Part shown: positions 21,267-32,157 of the stretch, one piece after another
Numbering within the stretch: position 1 is the first letter of the stretch
Layout: the number at the start of each line of letters is the position of its first letter
Source: Azolla caroliniana
Lineage: Eukaryota > Polypodiophyta
Assembly (NCBI GenBank): GCA_043228905.1
Contig: JBHGNT010000006.1
Location: forward strand, 14,384,001 to 14,448,000
Direction: 5' to 3'
Length of the DNA: 64,000 bases
Translations under genes and position numbers: made by a program
The notes under the pieces: generated by a model
Seen by the model: only the letters and a program-made list of their open reading frames with translations
The model's database searches: none
What the model was told of the DNA's origin: nothing

Positions 21267-22028
21267 ACAACTACACGTCTTGGTCCTACAAGATGCACCA
21301 GTACCTGCTCGGGCACGGTTACTGGAGCTATGTCGACGGAGCAAATGACACAACACCCAAATCGACACACAGAGATTTCCCGGTGTGGGAACAGTCGGCG
21401 AGTAGAGTACTGTACTGGTTTGCGTCTTGTGTGGGCGAATAGCTCCTAAGCTACATTCGGGATGCAAAAACGCCGAAAAATGCTTGGGGAAATCTGAAGA
21501 AGATTTTCACCGCAAGCACTACAACCAGGAAGCTTCAACTCCGACAGGAGCTGAGCAACCTACGACAACGCGACTTGTCGGTGGCAGACTACACCTCCAA
21601 AATCAAGGACATTTGCGACTCTTTGGCCTCCATCAATGTGAATATCGAAGAAGCCGATATGGTGCAAATCTGTCTCGGAGGTTTGGCGTCAAAGTTCGGA
21701 GTGTTCCGAACTTCTGTGTGTACAAGGGAGAATACGCCGTCATTTTTCGACTTACAGTCGATGCTCCTTGTAGAGGAGAACCATGTTGGTGCGTTAAGAA
21801 GTGCATCCATTGACAACCGAATGCTGTATACGGAGGCGGATCGGCCGCGGGGGCGTGGTGGACGAGGCGGGTCGGCTCGCAATGGTAGCAGCCGGCAAGA
21901 GCAGGACCGAAGGCACAGAGAACGTGCCGACAGTAGTTCCGGACCCTCCATAAGCAGGGGGAGTCAAGGCGGCGCCGGAGGCAGGCAAGCAAAGGCCGAC
22001 ACGGAATGCTGGTACTGTGGTAAAAAGG
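21267..22028 (+). pseudogene. CopC gag, main part
   Basis: Resumes the CopC gag after CopB: NYTSWSYKMHQYLLGHGYW, then the capsid core with VADYTSKIKDICDSLASINV and CLGGLASKFGVFRTSV. It continues to a glycine/arginine-rich linker and the first half of a zinc knuckle (CWYCGKK). A stop at about 21439 replaces a Gln found in CopD (CAG to TAG). CopD interrupts the knuckle at the target AAAGG. Rejoined to 25578, the knuckle reads CWYCGKKGQRENEC, with Gln where His is expected. Confidence 0.85.
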
Positions 22029-22068
22029 TGTAAACATGAGTGTTTGCGGAAGCGTAAAACAGAGAACA

Positions 22069-22151
<83 letters not shown>

Positions 22152-22484
22152 AGAACGTAATTTCGAAAATTATATCAAGACTCTACTATATTTCACACTG
22201 TGCTAAGTAGCACTATTTATACAAGTCCTCTTGGGACTGACAGAAGTACCATGTACTTCAATGCTCACATGAGCATCTGACACTTACTACGAGACTATAG
22301 ATACCTAGTAGTCTATCCTATTCTAGGCTTTCGATTGGACTGCCGGTTACGGATTGCACCCGGCCTCCACTACTTGCCGGTTCGGTTGCTCACCGTCATA
22401 CCGATCCGTTTCGCCCGATCCGTCTCGCTTACCGGCTCCGGCTTATTCAGCCGATCCGGCTTCGGTTGAGCTTGCCGCTCAACA
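22029..22484 (-). repeat. 3' LTR of CopD
   Basis: Minus strand TGTTGAGCGG to GTTTACA after the tract TTGAGGGGGAG. The promoter dyads are GAAGTAC-N3-GTACTTC (22243-22259) and AGTCC-N5-GGACT (22224-22238); downstream of the TATA is GTGCTA-N2-TAGCAC (22200-22213). A GA run fills 22073-22150. Confidence 0.92.
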
Positions 22485-22499
22485 CTCCCCCTCAAGCTC

Positions 22500-23255
22500 A
22501 ACTTGAGGTGGGGTCGTAGTGTCGACCTCTGTGGCAGTCGATTCTTTCAACCGACTTCTCCTGGCGTCAGTCCGCCTTGCTCGCGCTCCTCATTCGGTCC
22601 GGTCCCGTTTGCCGCGACCCCTTTGGTTCTGCGCGCCTCGACCCTCTCGGTCGGCATGTCTACTCAATAGGCCCATCTCAACAGTCACGTTGCTGTGACT
22701 CCGGTGCTTGCCGATCCGTCGGTTCTCCCACGATGGCATCGACTTCCGCCGTGTCCGTGTCCCCTTGGTCTTCAGTCGATCCGACTCATCCGGATCCATC
22801 TATTGATCCGAGTCAGCTGTCTCCGACTCGTTCCAGCTCTTGTCCGAATCGGTACACTCCGATTCGACTTCCAGCTTCAGGCCTCTCACCACATCGGACC
22901 ACTTCCGTGTCTTGGCCTTCTCCATGCTTCACTCGGCTTCTTCAGCCGGTGAACCGAAATCGAATTCTTCATTCGACTCCGCATCATGGTCAGTACCGTC
23001 GTGATGACCTCCGCATAGCATGCACTTCTCTTCTTGAGTGCACAACTCTTCTACACAACCGCTTGCTCCGACCTGTTCGGATGTGTCGACTTCCTTCGCC
23101 AACTCGGCTTCCTTTATCTTCTTGTCTCCTCTTCTTCCGGCTCTCCTCTTACCGACAGGTTCAATAGTTTGTTGGCCTTTGCCCGTTTCGGTAGAGACTT
23201 TGTCCTTGCTTCTCCCCCTCAAGTGCGGCACGTCGAGATGCTGAACACCAAGCAT
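22500..23255 (-). pseudogene. CopD post-pol region with in-frame pol extension
   Basis: Between the end of pol and the 3' LTR lies about 750 bp related to 28959-29489 of CopC. In CopD the frame that ends pol (SDKL then a stop) reopens for 108 residues (22929-23255), through LGVQHLDVPHLRGR and a Lys/Glu-rich tail with CMLCGGHHDG. A second frame (22590-22799) resembles the CopC peptide containing KAKRTRRQQKS. No known domain. The region starts with a sequence like the 3' polypurine tract (TTGAGGGGG near 23215). Confidence 0.55.
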
Positions 23256-23258
23256 GTC

Positions 23259-24600
23259 GGTAAAGTGCTACAACTTGTCCGATCCGAGCGGCTTGGTGAA
23301 GATGTCGGCAACTTTCCGATCCGTATGAACATATCGTAGGTCAACTTCACTGCTCAGGACCCGCTCATGCACGAAGTGGTAGTGCACCTCGATGTGCTTT
23401 GTGCGAGCATGGAACACGGGGTTCCTGGTGAGCTGCAGGCTGCTCATGTTATTGCAGTAAATCGGGATCGGGGTCGGTACCTCGATCCGCAAGTCTCGCA
23501 GCAGTCGCCGAAGCCAGATGGCTTCACAAGTGGCAACGGTAGCGGCCCGGTACTCAGCCTCAGTGCTTGACAAAGCCACTGTGGGCTGCTTCTTGTTGCT
23601 CCATGCAACGGCCGCGCTACCTATGGAGAACATGTATCTGGAAGTGGAGCAGCGATCAGACGCATCGCCGGCCCAGTCAACATCTGTGTAACCGGCAAGC
23701 TCTTCGGGTATACCTCGCCGGTATAGCAGTCCCCGGTCCTTAGTGCCGCTGACATACCATAATATTCTTTGCGCGCACTGCAGGTGCTCCACGGTCGGCT
23801 TCTGCATGAACTGACTTACCATGCCGACCGGATAGCTGATGTCGGGTCGGGTGATGGTTAAGTAGATCAGGCTTCCGACAACCTGTCGGAACCGTTTCTC
23901 ATTGCAGGCCGGTCCGGAGTTGGGACGGAGCTTCTGGTTCCGATCCAGGGGTGTGGAGACAGGTCGGCAATCCGACATGCCAAACTTATACAACATATTC
24001 AACACGTAATGTCGTTGTGAGAGCAATATGCTGTCGGGGGTCCGGATCACTTCGATCCCAAGAAAATAATGGAGGTCCCCCAAGTCCTTCATTTCGAATG
24101 CATTCGACAACTGCGACTTGACGCGGTTGATTTCCGGAAGACCCGGTCCGGTGATGACTAAATCATCCACATACAAGAGTATACATACTGGACCGTCAGA
24201 GCCTTGCCGGATGAACAACGAAGAGTCCGACTTAGAGAAAACAAACCCCAGCTTACGCAACCGGTGCGTGATCTTTGCGTTCCAAGCTCGGGGGGCTTGC
24301 TTCAAGCCGTAAAGCGACTTCTTCAGTTAGCATACCGCCGACTTGTTCATCTCCGAGTGAAATCCGGGGGGCTGAGTCATAAAGACTTCTTCTTCAAGCT
24401 CTCCTTGAAGGAAGGCGTTCTTCACATCCATCTGGTGAAGATGCCACCCCCTTGCCGCAGCAACCGCTAGTACCACACGAACCGTCGTCATCTTCGCCAC
24501 AGGAGCGAAGGTCTCGTCGTAGTCGATTCCGTGGGTCTGTGCGTATCCCTTCGCCACTAGCCGGGCTTTGTACCGGTTAACAAAACCGTCGGCGTTTAGG
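23259..24600 (-). pseudogene. CopD RT and RNase H
   Basis: Begins at [13 protein letters not shown] (about 24570), lacking the first part of RT. It runs through [16 protein letters not shown], a stop in place of Trp near 24326 (SAVC*LKKSLYG), then KQAPRAWN, YVDDLVITG near 24165 and RNase H YTDVDWAGDASDRCS near 23660, with YCNNMSSLQLTRN near 23450. It ends SDKL-stop, where CopC has Gln (CAA). Confidence 0.85.
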
Positions 24601-25065
24601 GCCTCCGAGACATACCTGCACCATCTCGTCTTCCTCTACGGTAACATTGATAGAGGCGAGTGAGTCGCAAATCTCCTTTATCCGGCCTGTGTAGTATGCC
24701 ACAGACATGTTCTTCTGTCGAACATTGCTCAACTCCTGTCTGAGTTGCAGCTTCTGGGCAGTGGTGCTTGCGGCGAAAACCTTTTTCAAGTTCCCCCAAG
24801 CATCCTTCGGTGTCTTGGCGTCACGGATGTGGCTGAGCAGCTGATCGCCAACACTGGATGCGAAGCAGTACATCACCCTGCTTGCCGCCTGTTCCCATAC
24901 CGGGAAGTCCTTGTGTGCCGAGTCTGGCGCCGCATCATTCGCTCCTTCGACATAACTCCAGTACCCGTGTCCAAGCAGGTATTGGTGCATCTTGTAAGAC
25001 CAAGATGCGTAGTTGCTCCACTCGAGCTTTTCCACCGGGAGCGACGTAGCCATGCCTCTATCCAT
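24577..25065 (-). pseudogene. CopD gag, truncated and fused to RT
   Basis: Opens MDRGMATSLPVEKLEW and matches the CopC gag through EICDSLASINV and VQVCLGG. It then switches at about 24605 into sequence that in CopC lies in the RT region, read out of frame (PKRRRFC) and ending soon after. About half the capsid remains; the zinc knuckle is lost. Confidence 0.87.
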
Positions 25066-25159
25066 GTCTTCTACTGTGTCTGTTTTCGACCTGTTAGGGT
25101 TTTCTTCTCAAGAGTAAATGTCTGCAGCAGAGGTTCTCAACCCTCGTGCTCTGATACCA

Positions 25160-25199
25160 TGTAAACGTGAGTGTTTGCGGAAGCGTAAAACAGAGAACA

Positions 25200-25244
<45 letters not shown>

Positions 25245-25577
25245 AGAACGTAATTTCCAAAATTATATCAAGACTCTACTATATTTCACACTGTGCTAAG
25301 TAGCACTATTTATACAAGTCCTCTTGGGACTGACAGAAGTACCATGTACTTCAATGCTCACACGAGCATCTGACACTTACTACGAGACTATAGATACCTA
25401 GTAGTCTATCCTATTCTAGGCTTCCGATTGGACTGCCGGTTACGGATTGCACCCGGTCTCCACTGCTTGCCGGTTCGGTTGCTCACCGTCATACCGATCC
25501 GTTTCGCCCGATCCGTCTCGCTTACCGGCTCCGGCTTATTCAGCCGATCCAGCTCCGGTTGAGCTTGCCGCTCAACA
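25160..25577 (-). repeat. 5' LTR of CopD with adjoining primer site
   Basis: Same as the 3' LTR but with a GA run of only about 40 bp (25203-25243). The minus-strand primer site TGGTATCAGAGC lies at 25148-25159, directly against the LTR. Confidence 0.93.
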
Positions 25578-28500
25578 AAAGGGCCAAAGGGAAAACGAGT
25601 GCTGGAAGAAGCACGCTAATTCGGACAGATCCGGATCCGGCAAAGCCGACAGAGAGAACCAACGATACTTGCACTACGCAGAAAGATCGGGAGGATCCAA
25701 AACCGGAAAAGCTAGCAACGGGCCAGCCTTGGTGATGAAACACGAGGCGCACTCGATGAAGAAGACCACTTCCAAATCTGAGGAAGTGTGGTACGTTGAT
25801 TCCGGTGCGTCGAATCACATGACGAGCCACAAAGAGTGGTTCTCCTTCTTGGAGAAACCGGAACAACAAGGAGTCGTCGAAACCGGAGACGACACTCCTC
25901 ATCCAATCGTGCATATCGGAGAAGTGCCTTTGAGCTACGTCGGACAGAAGGGGAAGTTGATGAACGTATTACACGTTTCAACTATCACGAAGAACCTGGT
26001 GTCAGTCGGTCAGATCATTGACTAGGGGATGCAGGTGCGGTTTACGCACCTTGGGTGCTTCATCGGGGAAGAGCGCCAGATTATTGCACAAGGGCGCAGA
26101 GATGGGAGGATGGTCATCCTCGACACCAATGACATCGACACCAATGACAAGCGGATCGGCCACGTCAATTACTGGAGGCTTCAAGACCTACAAACGAAAC
26201 AAGTTGCTTTCGGTTTGCCGAAGTTCAGTGGCCGGAAGGCCCAAATATATGAAGCTTGCCAACTCGGGAAGCAGCACCAGCTTCAATTCCCCACCGAAAG
26301 AAACCGTAGCTGTAACAAGCTCGACCCTATTCATTCGGATGTATGGGGACCGTCACAGAACGTTAGTCTTGGCGGGAGTCGGTATTTCGTCTCCTTCATA
26401 GACGACTACAGCCAACACACATGGATCTACCTCATTGAGCGGAAGAGCGAAGTCTTCGAGTGTTTCCGGAACCTGCAAAGTTTGGTTGAATGAGAAACGG
26501 AGAGGAAGATCAAGTGCCTGCGGTCGGATGGTGGAAAAGAATAATTTTTTCTGGCCAATTCAACAGTTATCTGCATCAAAAAGGAATTCGGAGAGAGTTC
26601 CGCTGCAGATACACACCGGAGCAAAATGGTGTGGCCGAAAGGAAGAACCGGTCGATTGTCAACGTGGCAAGGGAAATGCTGGAGGAGAAGAGCATGCCCC
26701 ATTTCTACTGGGCCGAGGTGGTCCGGACGACCGTCTATATCCAAAACCGGATCGGTGACAAGGTGTCCGTGCATGAGCTGTATTTCGGATGCAAGCCGAA
26801 TTTTAGACACCTTTGGATATTCAGTAGCATTGCATATGTGCATGTGCCGGATGAGAAGTGGAGGAAGTTGGATGCAAAGTCGAAGAAATGCATCCTGGTC
26901 GGTTACTCGCATGAGAAAAAGGGGTATAAGTGTTATAACCCCCGGACGAAGCAGGTTCGAGTTAGCCAGGATGTTGAGTTTGATGAGACGGCATCATGGT
27001 ATGCCTTACCGGCTCCGACTTCCGACCCTGACCCGATACTAGAGGATGAGGCTAGTGAGCCTGAACCGGTCTAGATAGAAGATGAAGACCTCGGCACTCT
27101 AGAAGAGAGTCTGATCTCATTTCGGTTAAGTGGATTGAATGAGCGGCTGAGTCGGGATGACTAGTCGGATGAGGAATCAGTGAGTAATGGAGACTTTGTC
27201 GTGCTCTCCCCGCACAAGGAACTGAGGAGACGGTTCATGCGCAAAGAGAAGGGGAAGAAGAAGATGCCGGAATACGAAACCGGCAATGTTGAGTCGGATC
27301 AGAGCGAATCCGACTCCGGCAAGGATGAAGGTGGATCTTCGGGAACGAAGTCCAAACCGGCCAAGAAGGGCCCCAAACCGGGTAAAGATAAGTTACGTCG
27401 GTCTTCTCACCAGAAGAACCCCGTGAAGCGGTATAGGTACAATGAGTACATGGTGCATCATTATGCATACATGACCAAGGTGGCGGAAGAGCTTGAGCCG
27501 GAGAGCTACGTAGAAGCGGCAAGGGACGCAAATTGGCGTGCCGCTATGGAGGAAGAAATGCGGGCACTTGATGCCAATGACACATGGGATCTCATTGACC
27601 CTCCTCGACACTCTAAACCGATCGGATGTAAGTGGGTGTACGAGGTAAAGTACAATGCCGACGGTTCGGTTAACTAGTACAAGGCCCGGTTAGTGGCGAA
27701 GGGATATGCGCAGACCCACGGAATCGACTACGAAGAGACCTTCACTCTGGTAGCGAAGATGACTATGGTTCCTGTGGTGCTGGCAGTTGCTGCGGAGAAT
27801 GGATGCGAAGAATGCATTTCTTCAAGGTGATCTTGAAGAAGAGGTCTTTATGACCCAACCCCCCGGTTTCCAGTCGGGGATGAACAAGTCGGCGGTGTGC
27901 TGGCTGAAGAAGTCACTTTATGGCATGAAGCAAGCCCCCCGAGCTTGGAATGCCAAGATCACGCACCGGTTGCGTAAGATGGGGTTTGCGGCCTCCAAGT
28001 CCGACTCTTCGTTGTTCATCCGACAAGGTCCGGACGGTTTGGTATGCATCTTGTTGTATGTCGATGATCTAGTCATTGCCGGACCCGGACTCGATGAAAT
28101 CAACCGAGTCAAGTCCCAGCTATCAGACGCATTTGAGATGAAGGACCTGGGGGACCTTCACTATTTCCTTGGGATCGAGGTCATCCGAATCCCCGACGGA
28201 ATATTGCTCTCACAAAGACACTATGTGTTGAATATGCTGTACAAGTTCGGCATGACAGACTGCCGACTGATCTCCACACCACTGGACCGGAACCAGAAGC
28301 TCCGTCCTGACTCCGAACCGGCTTGCGATGAGAGGCAGTTTCGACAAATTGTCGGAAGCCTTATATATTTGATAATCACCCGACATCAATTATTCGGTCG
28401 GCGTGATTAGCCAATATATGCAGAAGCTGACCGTGGAGCACCTTCTGTGCGCGCATTGAATTTTGCGATATATGAGCGCACGAAGGACTGGGGACTGTTA

Positions 28501-28958
28501 TACCGGCATGGTATAACCGAAGAGCTAGTCGGCTACACCAATGCCAACAGGGCCGGAGATGCCGATCCACCTCCGGCTATATGTTTTCCCTTGGTGGAGC
28601 AGCAAAAAGTAGCCAATAGTGGCCCTTTCGAGTATTGAGGCTGAATACTGAGACGCTACCGTTGCCTCCTGTGAAGCCATTTCGCTTCGGCGACTGCTGC
28701 AAATACCTGCGGATCGAGGTGCCGACCCCGATCTTGATCTATTGTGACAACATAAGCAACATGTAGCTCGCCAAGAACCCCGTATTCCATGCTCGCACAA
28801 AGCACATAGACGTGCAGTACCACTTCGTGCGTGAGCGTGTCCTGAGCTGTGAAGTCAAACTTCGGTATGTTCATACGGATCGACAAGTTGCCGACATCTT
28901 CACCAAACCGCTCGGATCGGACAAGTTGCAACACTTCACCGAAATGCTTGGTGTTTAG
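25578..28958 (+). pseudogene. CopC protease, integrase, RT and RNase H
   Basis: Continues the CopC polyprotein after CopD. Protease VWYVDSGASNHMT (about 25790); integrase with HSDVWGPSQNVSLGG (about 26335), RSDGG (about 26525) and PEQNGVAERKNR (about 26620); RT from about 27500 with YVDDLVIAG near 28060; RNase H to about 28958, where it ends MLGV-stop. Lesions: TAG at 26023, stop at 26492, frameshifts near 26530, 27780 and 28400, and stops near 27072, 27163 and 27675. At 27675 an Arg codon kept in CopD (CGG) is TAG, which fits deamination of both strands of one CpG. Non-functional. Confidence 0.9.
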
Positions 28959-29502
28959 CATCTCGCCGTGCCACACTTGAGGGGGAGAACGGGCAAATAC
29001 ACCGGAACGAGCAAAGGCAAAGAAACTGTCGATTGCGTCGGTGAGGGCAGAACTGACCGGAAGAAGATGGCCAATACCTGGACATGGTCCGATGTGGTAA
29101 AGGGCCTGGAACCGGAAGAAGAATCGGGAGCAACCGATTTGGACAAGAGCTGGAACGAATCGGAGATAGTCGATTTGGTTCAACACACGGATTTGAAAGA
29201 ACCGGATCAATTCAAGGCCAAGAGGACAAGAAGGCAACAAAAGTCAACGCTAACCATGAAGGAATCGGCGAATCGGCAAGTGCCGAAGTCACAACAACGA
29301 GGGAGCTGATTTGGGCCTGTTGAGCAGACAAGCCGACTGAGGAGGTCGAGATGCGCGGAATCAGAAGGGTCACGACAAATGGGACTAGACCGGACGAGGA
29401 GCACGAGCAAGGCGGAGTGACGCCATAAGGAGTCGGGTGGAAGGACTGACTGCCATGGAGATTGACACTACGATCTGACCTCAAGTTGAGCTTGAGGGGG
29501 AG
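28959..29502 (+). other. CopC post-pol region between two polypurine tracts
   Basis: The usual polypurine tract directly after pol is present (CTTGAGGGGGAG, 28976-28987), but the LTR does not follow. About 500 bp later the same tract recurs (29491-29502) at the true LTR edge. Between them is a 113-residue frame (28968-29309: PHLRGRTGKYTG, WTWSDVVKGLEPEEES, KAKRTRRQQKS), partly shared with CopD. No known domain. It could be an accessory frame like those some Copia lineages carry after pol, or decayed captured sequence. Confidence 0.6.
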
Positions 29503-29901
29503 TGTTGGGCGGCAAGCTCAACCGGATCCGGATCGGCATCCGGAAGGATGAGCCGGATTGGTGAGCCGGTGAGCTGGGGAGCTGGTTAGCCGGATCCATC
29601 AGTAACTGGAAGCCTAGTAGCAGCCTAGATTACTAGGTAGTTAATGCCTCATAGTTAGTGTCAGACGCTTGTGTGTGCATTGAAGTACACCGTACTTCTG
29701 TCAGTCCGTATGGACTTGTATAAAAGTGTTCACTGAACACATACGATGTACATACAGAGTATTATTTTTGAATTGAGTTTTGTGCTCTCTCTCTCTCTCT
29801 CTCTATGTCTCTCCCGTGTACTGTGTATATTCAAGCTCTCCATTAAACCTGCGTATTTTCTGTGTTCGGTTTTCTATTGCTTCCGCACGCTATTCTTTAC
29901 A
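29503..29901 (+). repeat. 3' LTR of CopC
   Basis: Same length as the 5' LTR (399 bp) with scattered substitutions, indicating an older insertion than CopB or CopD. Dyad GAAGTAC-N3-GTACTTC begins at 29682. The CT tract is at 29786-29804. Confidence 0.92.
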
Positions 29902-29906
29902 TTTTG

Positions 29907-30631
29907 GGCGCTATCCATGGTGAGGACATGATCGATGACTTGGTCAAGCGTCTGTTGAGAAAATCGATGAGCAACAAGGTGGTTCAGAGGGGCTCACGGA
30001 GAGCCGTAAGGAAGTTCTCCTTCAAGTTGTTGGCCCGAAGTTCTTGATCCAGTTGACGGTTTAAGTTTTGAAATCAAATCGTAAATTGAGGGACCGTTTC
30101 CTAGGGCTCCTGTGAGATGACGTAGAACTAGCTCAACAAGTCTCGCTTAGGTATTTGTCGATGAAAGAGGCGGATGAACCTCTCTTGGAGGTCCCTATAG
30201 GATGAAAACTCCCCCAAGTCATGTTGGGAGTACCAGTTTGCTACTTCCACATCGACTGACAAGCAAAACTCTGCGATCTTCGATGTCTCTGCATTAGCCG
30301 CGACCAAGTGTTGTGACACATGGTTAGCTTGCCATGTGGTGAGCAATGAGCGAACATGCACTTCCGCATTGGTTCCTGCGTTGTATCGAGGGTAAGGGTA
30401 GGTCATTGTGTCGAGGTCGGGATCCTCCCATCCCAACAAGAAGAAGTTATCTTTGGGTTGGTCGACTTCAGAGGTGTTGCTGCTAGTTGAGGCGGGATCG
30501 TGAACTACGATTGATTGGGCATCTGATTTCGAAGGTGGCGATTGCTCTGTGAGAGCAAAGTCGGCGATGTTGTCTTCCTGTTCGACACAACGGGATGTTG
30601 TCCGAGTGCATAGTCCTTTGGGACACGCCAT
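29907..30631 (-). pseudogene. GypP gag, main part
   Basis: Gypsy-type gag of a minus-strand element. N-terminus MACPKGLCTRTTSRC; acidic linker with HDPASTSSNTSEVDQPKDN; capsid core with TSKIAEFCLSVDVEVANWYS and SSYRDLQERFIRLFHRQIP. A stop at 30128 follows; in another frame come ETVPQFTI and KENFLTALREPL, then, in a third, QTLDQVIDHVLTMDSAQ at the CopC insertion site. Frameshifts near 30130 and 29960 and in-frame stops make it defective. About 50 nt of leader separate it from the primer-like site. Confidence 0.75.
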
Positions 30632-30679
30632 TACGTCGACTTGGGTTTTCTCCTACGCGTGTTTGCTATGAACTCACAA

Positions 30680-30697
30680 CGTGACCTGGGCGTGCCA
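30680..30697 (-). promoter_or_regulatory. Putative primer binding site of GypP
   Basis: Minus-strand TGGCACGCCCAGGTCACG, three bases inside the LTR. It begins TGG as required for pairing with a tRNA CCA end. I cannot assign the tRNA. Confidence 0.5.
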
Positions 30698-30700
30698 AAT

Positions 30701-31090
30701 TGTGTTACTCCCTCATGGAGAACACCTTTGATTACCCCTTTGGGTAATCGGGTCAAGGTATGTGAAGAGTTACATGTGGAAGCTTGTAGACACAAACGGC
30801 TTAGCTGGATAACAATAGAAAGTATATCAGGTTTAATGGAAAGCTTGAAACACAAAGAGTGCGCGGGAGAGACAAAGAGAGCAAAACCACACAAAACTCT
30901 ATTGAAAAATACTCTGTACATACAATATGCTCTGTGAGCACTTTTATACAAGTTCTTAAAAGGACTAACAAAAGTACTAACAAGTACTTCAATGCCTATA
31001 CTTGTCATACATCTAGATTCGAACCTCTGACCTATAACACACTGAATACTTAGTATTGGGTAAACCATTTGAAAACCCTTAAGTAACACA
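30701..31090 (-). repeat. 5' LTR of GypP
   Basis: 390 bp bounded by perfect 8-bp inverted ends (TGTGTTAC and GTAACACA). Read on the minus strand, its promoter and R region align with the LTR of Copia CopC: GCATTGAAGTAC, GTTAGTCC, CTTGTATAAAAGTG, CAGAGTATT and CCATTAAACCTG. It also contains a B-box-like GGTTCGAATCT (about 31010-31022) in the sense orientation. Confidence 0.75.
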
Positions 31091-31389
31091 TAAATTATAT
31101 ATCTAGTTTAATATTGTATATCTACCATATAGTACATTCAGAATATTCTAGTTTTTAGTATATTCTAGAAATATTCTATGGTATATTCTAGAGATATTCA
31201 ATCTTAGAACTTGAATAAATATGTGTGTTCACCTAGATTACAATCAAGGTGAACGACACTAGTTACAGAGTTTTTCAATTAATCAACTCATCCCTTTGAT
31301 TATCTTCTACTCTCTTGTCCATATTTTCTATCCGTGATAGTTTGTGCACCTTCCCATCCTCGTAGCTCTCCCTCTCATTAGCCGTAGCG

Positions 31390-31579
31390 ATGTCTGACAC
31401 AACTAGTGACTTAACCCAGATAATGATAGCCTTACAACAACTCCAACTTGAAAACGAAGCTCTTCGGAATTCTTTACGAGAACTTCAAGTTGGCACCTCC
31501 CTACTCACAACCCACAGAGCCTAGTCTCCCACCACAACCTAGCCTTGAGCCCAATCTTCTACCAACATCTAGCCTAAGG
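31390..31579 (+). pseudogene. GypQ gag N-terminal fragment
   Basis: Starts MSDTTSDLTQIM and passes into a coiled-coil-like LQQLQLENEALRNSLRELQ stretch, typical of Gypsy gag N-termini. After a frameshift near 31500 a Pro/Ser-rich linker follows (SLPPQPSLEPN). It is cut at 31580 by the CopF LTR. The 300 bases before it (31091-31389) show no recognised feature and may be its leader. Confidence 0.5.
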
Positions 31580-31873
31580 TGTTAGGATCGTGTTGGCCAC
31601 AAACTGTTTCGCTCCTAATGTTTGGCTGTAAAGAATCGAGATAGACAGTACACAGACAAAAAAACAAGAAGGCAGAAAAGACAAGTACAGAGACACTAGA
31701 TGTTTTACGTGGAAAACCCGAAAGGGAAAAACCATGGGGGTCCACAAACCCTGAGAAACAGAATCACTATAATGAGGGAGGAATACAAGGAGACTCAGAG
31801 GCAACAACCTTTAGCTCTTCTTCGTCAAAATGATGCCTGTAGTGTTACTCACACTCTTACACACACACACACA

Positions 31874-31924
<51 letters not shown>

Positions 31925-32157
31925 GTTACAGAGGCAACAACCTTGAGCTCTGATTACAATGGATATCACACACATCTAACTACTTGGCCTAAGTGTATAT
32001 ATAGTCATATACACAACTGACTATTTACAAATATAGCCTCCCAAATCGGTTATACAATCGATTCTTGGCCGAGGCTGATAGGACCGAATTACCCATTGGT
32101 TCCATTTGATTTGGCTCGTACTCTTCTTCCCATCTAGAGGGAACTGTTTTTCCCAAC
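31580..32157 (-). repeat. 3' LTR of CopF
   Basis: Minus-strand TGTTGGGAAAAACAG to CACGATCCTAACA, following polypurine tract GTGAAGGGGGAGTT. Related to soloG. The TATA box lies in a dyad GTGTATAT-N6-ATATACAC (31993-32014). About 75-135 bp further on are a (TC)n and an (AC)n run (31857-31919). Confidence 0.8.

Larger units (their letters stand above)
22029..25577 (-). mobile_element. CopD: internally deleted Copia retrotransposon
   Basis: LTRs 22029-22484 and 25160-25577 differ mainly in GA-run length. Target duplication AAAGG is perfect (22024-22028 and 25578-25582). At 3.5 kb it is about 2 kb shorter than CopC. Gag is joined directly to the middle of RT, so protease, integrase and the RT N-terminus are missing. 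It keeps both LTRs, the primer site and two polypurine tracts, so it may be mobilisable in trans. It is closely related to CopC (shared gag start, post-pol region and promoter layout). Confidence 0.93.
15232..29901 (+). mobile_element. CopC: Copia retrotransposon carrying two nested Copia insertions
   Basis: LTRs 15232-15630 and 29503-29901 (399 bp each), target duplication TTTTG on both sides (15227-15231 and 29902-29906). Without CopB and CopD the element is about 5.6 kb, a normal Copia size. Gene order gag, protease, integrase, RT, RNase H is Copia-type. Several stops make it defective. It is older than its two passengers, both of which sit in its gag, and younger than GypP, whose gag it splits. 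Confidence 0.93.
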
